DNA of 64,000 bases from Reticulascus tulasneorum (Eukaryota; Ascomycota; Sordariomycetes; Glomerellales; Reticulascaceae): the NCBI GenBank assembly GCA_001557505.1, contig LSAX01000010.1, positions 1,550,001 to 1,614,000 of the forward strand, given 5' to 3'. Every line of letters starts with the position of its first letter. Positions within the stretch are counted from its first letter, which is position 1. Positions 1-11,607 of this stretch are shown here, one piece after another. A program made the translations under genes and the position numbers. Under the pieces are notes generated by a model that ran no database searches, was not told the origin of the DNA, and saw only the letters and a list, made by a program, of their open reading frames with translations.

Positions 1-724
1 CGACACTAATTAAGAGTCAAGTGCTATGTAGGACACACTAGCCAGGTGATGATTATGCTGCACTTGGCAGCACTCAGGAAAATCATCCATTGATTTCATC
101 CGCAGACCGACGGTATGGGGGCTTCGGTCTACGGTAGGGGAACTTTGGTGGCAATGCCCTCCTGGTAACCCGTCTCGTGCGACATGGTTCGGTCTAGGAA
201 TCAAACTTTCAACGAGACAATCCATCCACGTTTATAGAACGACCCGACCAAGCCGGTGTCTGATTGGGCTAGTCGAGCCCATCCTTGCTCTGTGTCGGTC
301 GCCTAATTGGGCTTAGTAGATTGGGCTTGGGGGCGGCCAACAGAGACGCAGGATTCCGACAAGTACGTATACGTCAAGTTCTGCGCTCCTTTTCTGTTCC
401 TCAAAGATGGAGGGAATTCAAACTTGTCCTGTCATCTAGACAGATTCGCATTCTCGAAAACTATCACGGCAATTCGGACTCGAAACTTTGCGTTGTGTCG
501 CGACTGTTTCTACATCTTCCTGACCGCAACCGCCCTGCGCCATTTGGAGTCGGGCACAGCCACCCTCCCAACAAACGGTGAGCTGACAAAACTGCACAAA
601 CGCGACCCAACTCCTGCGAAAACAAGGCGACCGAACGAGAAAAAAACCAAGCGGATAGCCTACGGGAGCAGCCGAGGGAACCAATACCACAACAAAGGAG
701 ACGCTTCATTCCGACTTAGAGACA
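1..724. other. Upstream intergenic/leader region
   Basis: No coding region, RNA gene or repeat could be supported here. The last part is presumably the promoter and 5' leader of the Zn2Cys6 gene whose ATG is at 725. Short open frames on both strands have no recognisable content and were left out. Confidence 0.5.
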
Positions 725-3035
725 ATGACGTCTGTTTCGTCGCGGGGTAGATCCCCTCATTCTCCATACGATTTCGACTCTGCTGGCGAGACGGACGACT
801 CGTGGCAGTATCTTGAGTACGCATCAAGCGGACCGGCCTCCATTGGGTTTCTTCCAAGTCCAGCCAGCGGTAGCCTCAATGGTTATGCCATCGTTGGTCA
901 AGTTCCTGCAGCCTCGCCGGCCGCTCTGTCTCCGCTCTACCTCGACCTCGACCAACCGGCTTTTCCGACGACATCGTTTGACCAGGCCGGTTCCTTCACT
1001 GCAACTTCGGCGCCGACAGACGCCCATTTCATCCCGGGTGCTCATGATGCCGACCAGTTCCTCACACCGGGGGGGTACCTGTTCAGTGAAGAACAGCTCA
1101 ATGGTAAGGGATCATCCTCGGGGTTGAATCCTTTCACCTTTTGCTACTCGAGCTAACCTTGCTGAACTTCAGACATTTCACCATTCGGCTCTTTCCCATC
1201 AAACATGCCCTTGACAGGCCTCGAATCTTTCGACTCGCAACAGCAGCAGCAGCTCGATTTGGGCATCCCACACCGGTATCAATCCCCACAAGCCCAGAGC
1301 AACGTCCCGCCGTGGAATCCCACAAACTTGAAGGCGGATCTCACTGTAGACGATTTCTTCCCGTCTTCTCATAATTCTGCCTCCACGAGTCCGTATCTCT
1401 CCGGTTCCACCTCACCCGATATCAAGCACGAGGGGGAGAAGTCGTCGACGCCTCCGAGTCCGATACGCAAAGTGAAGGGCAGCAAAGTAGAGAAGAAGAA
1501 GAATGACCAAGCCGGCAAATTCGTCATCGTCACACCCACATCAATCAATGCGAACGCCGGTAGCCAAAACCCGTTCGAATGCTTCGACGCAATGCGGAGC
1601 AGCCAAAGGGGTCGGAAAGGTCCTCTTGCCAATTCCATAAAGCAGAGCGCCCTCCAGGTGCGGAGGTTGGGCGCCTGTTTCTGCTGCCACAGCCGGAAGG
1701 TCAAATGCGACAAGGAACGGCCGTGCAAAAACTGCAAGAAAATCATGGTCCAGGTTCCTCAGGTTGTCTGCTGGCAGTTCCAGGATTTCTTGACGGTATT
1801 ATTCCCGGATTTCATCCGAAGCCATTTCCGGAAAGACCAGATGAGCAAGTTCATGAGCGAAAATGTCGAAGGACTCAGCAGATCTGAGCAGACCTACCCG
1901 ATCGAACTTTTCTCTGGGCCACGCTTTTCAACCGTGCTGACGGTCAAAGGCAAGTTCTTCACCCCGAAGACTGCCGAAGTCCAGCAGCATTGGCACCTGC
2001 AGGTTGGGGATAAGCTCGACCTTCAGGCTCGTGGAACGGCGCCGCTCGGCATCGAGCTGGAAAATCAGGCCCAGAGAGAGGAGCTGAGGAAGAAGGCGAA
2101 GGAATATATCTACGCCATCACGTCTGAGCCCGGCTATGCAGAGCAGGTGACCGATGCCTTCAGGCACACGGACTTGCCAAAAACTATCTTGACAGTCATT
2201 CAGAAATATGCGATTCGATCCGACTCTCCCATCGTCAAGAAAGCACTCTCAATCTATGGCGCGCACTATGTCATGACCAGACACTTGTGCCTGACGAAGA
2301 ACACGATCATTAACCTACAGCAGACCAACCTTGTGCCGTCGAATGTCCCTTGGGTCACACCTCGAGTACTGAATCGACAGGTCAAGTCAGTCATTGATGA
2401 GCTATTGATGAGAGAAATGCAACTGCTATTCGAGAGCTTTTCAAAATCTCTCAAGCCCAAGTCGCGTCGCGAGTGGGCGCCGTGCCTAGCAGCCTTCCTT
2501 GTCCTGTGTCTATTCATGGAAGCCGTCGAAACTGCCGCAGATACCTTCGTTCTCGCTCTGAATGAGATCAGCATGCGGAACAAGGTAGCACCGGAGTTCA
2601 AGCGCCAGGTTGCACTGGATGTGAACCGGGAGGTTGAGAACATGCCGTTCAAGCAGTTTGCCTACCAGTTCCATCAGATTTATCAGACACATAGCAAGGA
2701 TGCGTCTACCAAGTCTTTCAACCCTCTGATGGATGACTCATTCGTTGAGCAAGGGGAGGTTGACGAGGAAGCATTGGAGATGGTTGCAACATTGAAAGAG
2801 CTGATTCAGGGATCATATTGTGAGTAGTATTCGTGGATGTGATTTGACAACTAGCAAGACGCTGACCATGCAAACAGGGTCGGAACTGGACTTCCTAACG
2901 ATGGACCCCATACTTCCCAACCAGGAGAATCATCCTTTCCCACGCGACATCTCACTAAACTACACCGGCCGATTGGTTGCCAAGTTCTTGCTATCATTTA
3001 CCGATGAAAAGTACATATTTGGCAGTGGGATCTGA
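725..3035 (+). CDS. Zn(II)2Cys6 transcription factor, zinc cluster in the middle of the protein
   Basis: Probable nuclear DNA-binding regulator. I read exons 725-1103, 1173-2819 and 2878-3035, 727 residues. Both introns have GT-AG ends and keep frame; the first has a CTAAC branch site. The binuclear cluster is C295-x2-C298-x6-C305-x5-C311-x2-C314-x11-C326, starting with CFCCHSRKVKC. About 290 Ser/Pro-rich residues precede it, including a Lys-rich stretch near residues 225-240, whereas most family members carry the cluster near the N terminus. The last cysteine spacing (11) is longer than the usual 6-8. The roughly 400-residue C-terminal part is conserved-looking but I cannot assign it a named domain; the classic fungal_trans domain is not evident. 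The regulated pathway is unknown. Start chosen as the ATG with ACA just upstream that opens the first exon. Confidence 0.85.
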
Positions 3036-3816
3036 ATCTGCTCGTTGGCGTGCTTTGCCACTTGTTTGGGAGTTTGGCCTAGAGATTACGGTTGGGAAAA
3101 TACCCCTTATGAACTGATGTCGGGATAAGGTTATGCATGGCGCTGTCGCATTCAGAATATGGGTGGTATGGTTGGGAAGCCTCATATTACATTGCAATTG
3201 ATGATCACTTCTTGTCTCGCATGCCACTTCTCTGTTATGTACGCTACGGCAGGACTAGGGTCATACACATGCTACAAGCCAGAGCATCAAGTCGTGTATC
3301 TTGTTTCATTCTATCGCTACCAAGTGTTGTACATCATGCTGTTTGGCCCGTCAGAGCATGGCCATGCGCGAACGGGGTTTCTTTCAAGTATCCTGCTGTA
3401 TAGGGGCATGATAATGTCAAATATACCAACGTTCGGCGGCAAGGCATGGCATATTTGGCCAGAAAGCTTAAATCGCCCTCACCGCTAGGGTGCTTGCACA
3501 GTAGCATCTACATTGATTGAAGTTATGGTTGAAGCATCTGCTCTCAAGATATGCAACTACACGTAATATTTGCCATGCGAGTTTCTGTGTGGGGGAGCTC
3601 AAAGCAGCTCAGGGCAGCTCCGGGGCATATCGGAGCCCTGTGAGCTGTTTACCCCTCCAAGGCTCAACACATCGTTGAGGGTTTTCTCGCATCTGTTGAT
3701 GAACTTTGCGTCATTTACATCCTACACAAGACTCTACGAGATTCTCAACTCTTAGATAAATCTCCAAAAACGCGATATACCAATCTTTTCAGGAATCCAT
3801 ATATCAGTTGCCCAGC
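3036..3816. other. Intergenic region upstream of tpi1
   Basis: This holds the 3' end of the zinc-cluster gene and the promoter of triosephosphate isomerase. Several short open frames are present but none looks coding. A G/C-rich element with CCG/CGG half sites lies at about 3617-3636 and is listed separately. Confidence 0.5.
3617..3636. promoter_or_regulatory. Inverted CCG-N8-CGG element upstream of tpi1
   Basis: GCTCCG (3617-3622) and CGGAGC (3631-3636) form a perfect 6-bp inverted repeat with an 8-base spacer. CCG/CGG inverted half sites are the typical targets of Zn2Cys6 dimers. It lies about 180 bp before the tpi1 ATG. Function is inferred from form and position only. Confidence 0.25.
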
Positions 3817-4740
3817 ATGGCTCGTCAATTCTTCGTTGGCGGTAACTTCAAGATGTGAGTTCTGCGGGGTATTGAACTGCATTGCCGATTTAGTTTGAAC
3901 TGACCTGGTGGTACTACGCCGTAGGAACGGGACCATCTCGTCCATCAAGGAGATTGTTCAGAACTTGAACAATGCCAAGCTAGACCCTAACACCGGTACG
4001 TGCCCCTATCCTGCATAGCAGTTCATCAGCAGATTACCGCAGCTAACCTCAAGCAGAGGTTGTCATCGCACCTCCCTCCCTCTACCTCCTCTTGGTACGA
4101 GACCAGCTCCGACCTGGCATTGAGGTTGCGGCCCAAAACGTCTACGATAGGCCCAATGGTGCTTTCACTGGAGAAATCAGCGTGACCCAGCTTAAGGACA
4201 GCGGAATTACCTGGACCATCCTGGGGCACTCTGAGCGACGCACGATTCTCGGCGAGTCGGACGCCGTGGTTGCTTCCAAGACCAAGTGCGCGACGGAGGG
4301 TGGCATTGGAGTTATCTGGTGCTGCGGCGAAAGCCTGGAGGAGCGTGAGTCCGGCGTAACGGTCGATGTTGTTAGCAAGCAACTTGCGGCCCTCAAGGCT
4401 GAGGTCTCCGACTGGTCGCGCATCGTCATCGCCTATGAGCCAATCTGGGCCATCGGTACTGGAAAAGTTGCCACCAACCAGCAGGCACAGGATGTGCATG
4501 CTTCCATCCGCAAGTGGCTTAAGGAAGAGGTCAGCGATAAGGTCGCAGAAGAGACACGCATCCTGTACGGTGGAAGCGTTACCGAGAAGAACTGCAGTGC
4601 CTTGGCCGGGGAGCCAGACATTGACGGCTTCCTTGTCGGTGGTGCCAGTCTCAAGCCTGCTTGTGAGTAACTTGCAATTCTGTGAATGAAGCAAGAGCTA
4701 ACATCGCGTAGTCGTCGACATCATCAACTCCAAGCAGTAA
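3817..4740 (+). CDS. tpi1: Triosephosphate isomerase
   Basis: Glycolytic enzyme converting dihydroxyacetone phosphate and glyceraldehyde 3-phosphate, in the cytosol. Four exons: 3817-3854, 3925-3995, 4057-4662 and 4712-4740, giving 247 residues, the usual family length. The active-site lysine is in the N-terminal GGNFKMNG, which is formed across the first intron. The catalytic histidine is in LGHSERR, the catalytic glutamate in AYEPIWAIGTG, and the phosphate-binding YGGSV and GFLVGGASL segments follow. The last exon is only 29 nt and encodes the end (F)VDIINSKQ. All joins keep frame and restore the expected family sequence, so the model is firm. The start is the only ATG giving the conserved N terminus. 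Confidence 0.97.
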
Positions 4741-5052
4741 AGGGGGTGGATCCTTGATTCTGAAAATCGGCGTGCAAATGGGGGGACCAGGATGGTCGGA
4801 ATCGGTGGCGGAATCGGCAAACACCCGTTTTCCTAGGAACATAGAACACACAGCTCATTATACCCTCAGTCTAGCAATGATGCAGCCCAACGTGAAATGT
4901 AGACAGTTGTCTCCTGGTATGTGATTTGTAGACCATCTAGTCCAAGCTTGTCCACCATGACTCCGTATGGTACAGGCCTCGCTTCAATACTGCCCAACGC
5001 GGCCCTCTTCCCTCTATAGATACAAATACAGAGCGAAGCATTTCCAACCCAG

Positions 5053-5578
5053 TTATACAGGCATACCATCCCCATGGTAAGGACTCCATACACCTCTTAC
5101 ACTCTCGTTCAAGCTCGTAACCGCCTTGTTCACTCTCTTCAGCTTCTCACCATTTGCGTCGCGCAGAAGCTCTGCCTTCTTTAGGATCTCGAGGGGCTCC
5201 ATGTTCCGTACGCAGATAGCTTTGTGTCGTCCATTGATATAGTGTCCCACAATGATGGGGTGTTTCGAGGGTCTAGGGGAGACGGAGAATTCGATCTGGC
5301 GGTTGGCCTTTACGAACTCGGGGAGATGTGATTTGATGAATCCGCTACAGCACAAGCTTGGTTAGACAATTGCAATCTGGAAGAATGACACAAGACGCGT
5401 ACTTCATCCCTTTAGAGCTGCCGGCCCAGTCGCAGTAATGAAAGTCCATCCGCTTGCATTGGAGGATGAAGGCGCCGAGGCCATTCTGCAGTTTTGTTAG
5501 CTTCAGCCATCATAGTAGTCGGCGTGCTGAGTGACTGACCCGGCCCATAGACACCGCCTTCTGTGCCTGAATCGTCAT
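5053..5578 (-). CDS. mrpl51: Mitochondrial large-subunit ribosomal protein L51 (mL43)
   Basis: Structural component of the mitochondrial ribosome large subunit (L51/S25/CI-B8 thioredoxin-like fold family). Minus-strand exons 5540-5578, 5403-5485 and 5053-5344, 137 residues. The first exon encodes 13 residues beginning MTIQAQKAVSMGR. The joins give NGLGAFILQCKRMDFHYCD and SSKGMNGFIKSHLPEF, which match the fungal family; PRPSKHPIIVGHYINGR and KAICVRN follow. Both introns are GT-AG. It is transcribed toward tpi1, with the 3' ends about 310 bp apart. No separate cleavable presequence is obvious, as usual for this protein. Confidence 0.94.
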
Positions 5579-5906
5579 GCTGTCCTGCCAGATTCGATGA
5601 AGGCGGTCTTCATTCCCCTGTGATCTTGACAGTGCCGGTTTCCCAAAAGCCCTCGTTGGAAATTTCATGCACGGTTCACAAGGCCAATCCGGTAAAATAT
5701 CGGCTAAACTATGGCCTCCACTAGGATGTTTCTTATTAGGCTGCAAAGCTCTCCAATTCCTCGGTGTCAACTTCTTCTAACGCGACAAGGAGATGAGAAA
5801 AAAAGTTCAAACTTTTATCAACTCCCATCCATTTCGTCGCCACGCGAGTGCACACGCCGCCGGACTCTCCCATCTGTATTGTGTTCCGGGATGATCAGCA
5901 GTCGCA

Positions 5907-7530
5907 ATGACTGATAAATTACCCCCGAACCTTCTCGCGCTCTTCGCGCCGCGACCTCCTTTGCGATGGGTTGCTCCTCCTGACCATGCACCCCAGGAGC
6001 GACGAACAGTTCCGGTGTCTGCTGTCGCTGATTTCCTGCCTGCGCTTCAAGCATACAAAGACAAGGATGGATTTGTGCCGACCGAGAGCTGGTTGCAGAT
6101 GCGCGACCGGAAAAAGCTGGAACACAAGCAGAAGATGGAGAAGCTTGTGACGGAAGGTCCTTCAACATGTCAGTTCTCCCGCTATCTCCTGCGACCGCAT
6201 CCTCATCGCGCATCCCATCTTACTAACTGGCTACACTGCAGATAAACCACACGAAGACCCTAACATCCGTGGTGATGCGTTCAAAACGCTGATTGTTGCG
6301 CGACTCTCCTATGAGGCCAATGAGCAGGATCTCGAAAGAGAATTTGGCAGATTTGGCCCCATCGAGCGTGTATGCTTTCTCTGAGCACCCTCCGAATACC
6401 GTACCGATTATACTGACGCATGGACAGATCCGCATAATCGCTGACACCCATGCTCATGAAAAGCCCAGAAAGAAGAAAAAGCCCCATCGAGGATACGCTT
6501 TCGTAGTTTTCGAGCGAGAGAAAGACATGAGAGGTAAACACACCATTGCATTATTCCACAAACGATCAGACTTGTTTTTGAATCATTCTACGAGACACAT
6601 GGCCCTCAGGCTTGCCGGTGTCATGCGTTCTTCTCCTTGAGACCAGTGGCCCTCAAGCTTGCCCATCTCATATCCTGTTTTTCTCCCTGCTTCACATGTC
6701 CACAGGTATGATCCGGGTAAGGTTTTACTGACACATGCGCTCTGGCGCGCTGGTGAGTAGCTGCTCTAGACTCCTGCGATGGTCTTCGAATCAAGGATCG
6801 ACGTATCAAGGTAGACGTCGAACGCGGTCGAACAGTAAAAGGCTGGAAGCCCCGCAGATTTGGCGGTGGCCTTGGCGGACGAGGATACACCAAGGCGATG
6901 CCATCCCGACCCATGGGTGGACCTGGCGACTTCCAAGGTGGTTTCCGAGGCGGCTTCCGAGGTGGGTTCGACGGTGGACGCGGCGGGTTTCGAGGCGGAT
7001 TTCGAGGTCGCGGTGGTGGCGGCGGTGGTTTCCGAGGAGGTGGTGGCGGCGGCGGCTTCGGCGGCAGAGGAGGTCGTGATGGCCCCAACGGTTACGGAGC
7101 TCCCAGAGACGCCCCATCCGGACCTGGCTTTGGCGGCAGACGTGGCGGATTCGGTGACGGTGATCGCGGCTCTGGTGGTGGGTATGAACCTCGTGGCGGT
7201 GGTGGGTATGAACCACGTGGCGGTGGTGGGTATGAGCCTCGTGGTGGTGGTGGTGGTGGTGGGTATGAACCCCGTGGTGGTGGCCGCTCATATGACGACA
7301 GAGGCGGCGGAGGCTACCGCGACGGTGGCCGCTTTGGAGGTGACCGTGATTCCCGACGCACCGGCAGCAACATGGAACCAGTCCGACCCAGAGGAGAGAA
7401 TGGCGGGCATCGCGGCGGCGGCGGCGGCGGCGGCGATAGAGACTTCGACAAACCTCGAGACGACGACAACCGGAAACGTGGTTACGACGGCGGCGGTTAT
7501 GAGGATCCCAGGAAGTTGCGACGATACTAA
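5907..7530 (+). CDS. snp1: U1 small nuclear ribonucleoprotein 70 kDa (U1-70K)
   Basis: Spliceosomal protein that binds stem-loop I of U1 snRNA and takes part in 5' splice-site recognition. Exons 5907-6168, 6242-6369, 6428-6533 and 6761-7530, 421 residues. Residues 1 to about 95 are the U1-70K N-terminal segment, starting [17 protein letters not shown]. An RRM follows, with RNP2-like LIVARL (about 104-109) and RNP1 RGYAFVVF (151-158), then [16 protein letters not shown], diagnostic of U1-70K. The C-terminal half is a Gly/Arg-rich RGG tail with GGYEPRGG repeats and ends DPRKLRRY. The third intron (227 nt) is much longer than the others; its acceptor was chosen because it restores [16 protein letters not shown]. 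Confidence 0.94.
7178..7285 (+). repeat. In-frame tandem repeat encoding GGYEPRGG units
   Basis: Four consecutive units of about 24-33 bp within the last exon of U1-70K encode [13 protein letters not shown] repeats. The fourth unit is expanded by extra GGT codons. The units are nearly identical at DNA level, so this is probably an unstable length-variable tract in the RGG tail. Confidence 0.8.
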
Positions 7531-8257
7531 CAGGACACTCAATGTCTTGTGGTGGGTGTCAACTTACTCTCGTCTTCTTGTCTCCATCTTCGTCTCTTTT
7601 CCTCTTCCCTTTCTTCACCGAGGGTAAGCAGAAGGGCCATGACCTCACAAACTCGTCACCAGCATCGACAAGGTAACTCAGTCTATTCACCATCGAGACA
7701 CTCATCCTTGAAAGACCAGCTAGCAGCACTCTTGTCATTCCGCAACTCACTCACTCGACAACCCGTTTCACCGAGAACGAAAAAAAAGAGCGAGGAAGGT
7801 AAAAAAACTACGCCATGTGTATTCTAAATTCGAGCCTGAGTTTGGTTGCTTTTAAAGCCATTGAAACTCCCAGCACTTTTCGATAGCATTCCGAAGCAAG
7901 AGGTAAGGTCAGAGGTAAGGGACTTCGTGCCTGCTGACCTCGCGGCTCTTTAGCTTAGTATAGGAAACTGGTTGGGGGGGAACTTTGCATGTAACATGAT
8001 TAATCGTTTCTTGTACGAGTAGGTGAAGGCCTCATAGATAGGTCGTAGTTCATGGATTCTATCTTGGCGAGTCTGCCTCGATCAAAAAAAGGAAAAGAAT
8101 CAGGAGACTTGTGTGCGACGAATGACTTGATGTAAAACCTTCTATTCCCTAACGCCAATTGACCCTCGTAATCCATGATGGTATCAGCCGACATGAACAA
8201 ACAACTCGAAAAGCTTTTTGGATATCGTCTCCGTCCCTCTCGGCGACCGTTCGCAGA
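7531..8257. other. Convergent intergenic region snp1/mrt4
   Basis: 3'-to-3' spacer between U1-70K (+) and Mrt4 (-). I see no gene, RNA or repeat in it; it presumably carries both transcription terminators. Confidence 0.5.
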
Positions 8258-9224
8258 TCACGACTCTTCGACGTCCATATCATTCGAATCGACCTTGGTG
8301 ACCTCGCCGGTGGCTGAAGTCCAATATCTGCAAGCATATTAGCCATCAAGCCTCTCCCTTCTCCCCGAGTTGGGGGGTATACGTACGCAAGAACCTTGAC
8401 CTTGAACTCACTCAAGCAGACACTAAAGAGCTTCAACAGCCTCGTTTGCCTGGAGTCCAGCACCTGTCCCTCCTTGCACACCACATAGCCCTCGCCCTCC
8501 CCGCTCTCGTCCCCGAGCACGACGCGCCCCTTGACCATCCTCGTCGGCACGCCCAGCCTCCGCAGCTCGGGCTCGATGCTGTGCTCCATCGGCACGTCGT
8601 TCTCGGCCGGCACCTCGCCGGCGGTGGAGTAGACGACGCCGGCGGGGATGACGAACTCGCGGGTTGCGGGCACGCCGGCACGGGCGAAGTCGACGGGGTT
8701 GAGGGAGGAGAAGTAAGTCAGGACGGAGGCCGGGTCGCGGTTTGTGAAGACCAGACCCACGGAGCCGGAGAGGTATTTGGTCAGGTCGTTTATGCCGTCA
8801 GCGATGGCGGAGGAGGGGTCCTGGCCGAGGGCCTTGGCCATGAGTTTTGTCTTGCCAAAGTAGAGTCTGCTTTCTCGTTAGCGATCTGCGCATTTTTAAA
8901 TTCGTCTTCCCCTTGCTTTCTGAAAAGCTACAAGATCTATGCAGCCCGCAGCTTAAACGGTCGGAAAGTACCTTCGACCACCAACAGAGGAATGGAGCGG
9001 TAAGGGAAGGCAAGAAACCACCGAAAAACTAACCTGCTATCAGACAACTCGCGCCTCACCTCCTTGAGGTAGTTGTTCCGCATGTTATCGACGCTGAAGA
9101 CGAAGCAGTACTGGAACTGCGGCACGCTGTCGCGGATGTTCTGGAAGAGCTGGTCCTTGTGCTCGCGCGTCTTCTTGGACACCTGCGTCAGGTTGACGAC
9201 TTTCGAGCGCCTCGACTTCGGCAT
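8258..9224 (-). CDS. mrt4: Ribosome assembly factor Mrt4
   Basis: Nucleolar/nuclear factor of the L10/P0 family that occupies the P0 site on pre-60S particles during assembly. Exons 9034-9224, 8387-8866 and 8258-8327, 246 residues. The N terminus is [19 protein letters not shown]; the joins restore [18 protein letters not shown] and [12 protein letters not shown], both typical of Mrt4. The central [14 protein letters not shown] and [11 protein letters not shown] segments are the L10-like core. It lacks the acidic P-stalk tail of ribosomal P0, which distinguishes Mrt4 from P0. The tail ends [10 protein letters not shown]. Confidence 0.94.
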
Positions 9225-10331
9225 TGTGTCTTTGTGTCTGGGGGGAAGCGGCCTTTGAGTGGAATTGGTCTTTTTGCGAGACCGGGTTGTCGGCGGTTGG
9301 ACGGTTGTGGAATACTTCTTTTGGCTACCGCTTGCTGGGCTGGGGCTGCTCAAAAAAAATTATGAGGTCCTGTTCAACTTTTTTTCTTTGGGTGGGGGGC
9401 CATAGAGTGACCCCGCAATCCGCTAGGTGAAATGATTTTCCTGAGACGGGTCTCGTCCAATCCACTGCAATCTTATCGGGAGGCATCAAGTTTGAGCATA
9501 GGGCTCAGCGCTGCGTGCCTAAGCTGCTCGCTACCACTAGGCTGGTCCTCCGATGGATTATAATGAGCGTACAACCTAGAACAGTCGAAGAAGCGCCTTT
9601 AGGGATGGAGAGTGCAGAGTACGTGCTGCTCGTCTATTTGCACGTCCTAAGCTCCCATTCGGATGCACACGCCAACTCCCGCTGTCCTTACATAGTGTGC
9701 ATTGCCTCAGGTAATAGCTCACACCACCCGTGCATTCCAACTTTCGAACGACTTCCCGGTTTCAATCATGCCAGTAGCCAGAATGCCCCGTGCCTCTGTG
9801 TGTCGACGGACTGCCTTGCGCATTGCGTCACAAGGGGAAACTATCCATACTTCGCCCTGGACCCGAACTCTGTTGTCGATCTGTTCGGCTGGGCCGTCCG
9901 CCTTATCTCATAGGTCTTAGTCCGACCCCACCCCACATAGTTCGGATCTCAAGCTGAGCCATGTCGCACAGCCGTGCCAAGCTAGATTCTGGATTATACG
10001 CGTAAACGCAGAATGATGCACCAAAATCCACAAACAGGGATCGACGCCTTGCCGATCCCCGCGCTTGCAGCGACGACTTCAACATAGCGTCCAGCACGCG
10101 TGGGATTGCACCGTTATGTCACCCGTTCACAGCCTCCATGCGGAATACATTTAAAGAAGGGGCAGTCGCCTCGAACGATGATGTGTTTCTCTATTCCACA
10201 GCACCTGAACGAGGACACAGAACAAGACACTTGACCTCACATCGCACTTACACGCATCCATCCACTTCTTCCCAATTCCACTGTAAACTAGACCTACTTG
10301 CAAATAACTCTCAACTTTTTTTTATAACACA
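9225..10331. other. Divergent intergenic region mrt4 / 10332 gene
   Basis: About 1.1 kb that must hold the mrt4 promoter and the promoter of the gene at 10332. An open frame at 9515-9913 (+, 132 codons) has no recognisable content and is not called. No RNA gene or repeat was seen. Confidence 0.5.
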
Positions 10332-10988
10332 ATGGGCACCACCGATTCAAAACACGCTACATACACAGAGGCCTCGGGCAACATCCCCTTCCCGCAAGCT
10401 TTCGAGGCCCGCTATGACAAGTCCTGGAAAAACCTCTCCCTCATCCTCGGCGAGGACAAGGAACACCCGCGTTACCTCGCCGACCTACCCTCTGGCTGGC
10501 ACGGCGGCATGGTCCTCTATGACGGCCCCACCAAGGGCGGTCCCCGCCTCGCGACCGCCAAGAACGTGAGCTTGATGAAATCCGGCAGCATCGTCACCCT
10601 CGCCAACGGCCAGCAGGTGGAGATCAAACCCGCGAAGGGCCTGCTGTCGGAGACCCGCGAGTTCGTCCTGCAGGTGGGCGGAGAGGGGTCCCTACCCGAA
10701 AAGTTTACGTGGCTGAGGGCGAAGCGTGACGAGGCCCGTGATCTAGGCGAGTCATCACTTCTCGGCTGGAAGTTGGTGCGGACGTCGGGCAGACAACCCG
10801 ATGAGGTCGTCGCGATGTGGGTGCAACCCAAGATCAGCTCCAGCTGGATGAAGGCTGCACACTTCGAGTTCCAGGGCAGCGGGGCTACCGGCGAGCTTGG
10901 CCCACTTTGGACTGTCGTTACTGTCGTCTCGTTCCTGAGGATGTGGCAGGAGGCATCGGCGAACGCAGTCGTTGTCGCCGTTTCCTAA
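10332..10988 (+). CDS. Conserved-looking single-exon protein, possible Tubby-C/LURP-one-like fold
   Basis: Uncharacterised 218-residue protein with no intron, beginning MGTTDSKHATYTEASGNI. The ATG is preceded by AACACA, a good fungal start context, after a pyrimidine-rich leader. No signal peptide is seen; the C terminus is hydrophobic (SFLRMWQEASANAVVVAVS) but short for a membrane span. The alternation of beta-type segments (GGMVLYDGP, ETREFVLQV, GWKLVRTSG, EVVAMWVQP, AHFEFQG) is what one sees in small fungal Tubby-C-like/LURP-one proteins, but this resemblance is my inference from pattern, not an alignment. Codon use is GC-rich and clean, supporting a real gene. Function unknown. Confidence 0.7.
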   Translation: MGTTDSKHATYTEASGNIPFPQAFEARYDKSWKNLSLILGEDKEHPRYLADLPSGWHGGMVLYDGPTKGGPRLATAKNVSLMKSGSIVTLANGQQVEIKPAKGLLSETREFVLQVGGEGSLPEKFTWLRAKRDEARDLGESSLLGWKLVRTSGRQPDEVVAMWVQPKISSSWMKAAHFEFQGSGATGELGPLWTVVTVVSFLRMWQEASANAVVVAVS

Positions 10989-11607
10989 ATAATGAGCTGC
11001 TATCGGGGAGTGGAGTGACGGAGTACGCATGAGGGCGGGAGTCTTGTCTTTCGGTCAGCCGGTCGAATGGCACGAATCCTGTCTGTTAGATACCCAGCCT
11101 GTTTTCTAGAATTCTCCTTTCCTACCAGAGGGGACATGTATTTTTACCATTCAAGGCAGCTCATTGAAGTGGCTTGATCCCAAATCTCACGCCTCTTTTG
11201 ATGAAACACTACAATCTCTCCTGATGTGATAGTGTGTGAGCTCAGAAGCTGAGCAGACAAAGCTCGGTGTAATACCTAAACTTGTAATTACTTGCAAGTC
11301 TTGCAGAAGACCCGCGTCTCCATAGCACTACTTTCAGCATCGACAGCATGGGAGGCATATTGTTGGTGTCAATGGAAAGTCAACCCCTCTAGTCGTTCAC
11401 AGCAGTACAAGGTCTAAAACGCAACTGATTGCAACCTGTAATGCTAGATACATCTATTCTTCCACTGCCACAGCATCTTCATGCCCATTCTAAGTTATCT
11501 TTCTTAGCATCATGACAGAGTCCATCTCTACTCTGGGCAACTAATATGACTGGCAAACTCCTGTGACTAGGATTGCCGTTCGTATGATCCGAGGTTCTCG
11601 TCTCTTC
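10989..11607. other. Convergent intergenic region before cul4
   Basis: 3'-to-3' spacer between the 10332 gene (+) and cul4 (-). No gene, RNA gene or repeat was supported. Confidence 0.45.

Noticed and set aside
1..225. 71-codon minus-strand open frame at the window edge
   Set aside because: No recognisable content, no splice extension, and no neighbour to support it.
4026..4694. 222-codon minus-strand open frame opposite tpi1
   Set aside because: Antisense to the exact triosephosphate isomerase exon; it has no family-like content.
6621..7291. Long Pro/His/Arg-rich open frames on the minus strand opposite the U1-70K tail
   Set aside because: They are shadows of the Gly-rich repeats: low-complexity complements of GGN/CGN codons, while the plus strand encodes the full U1-70K.
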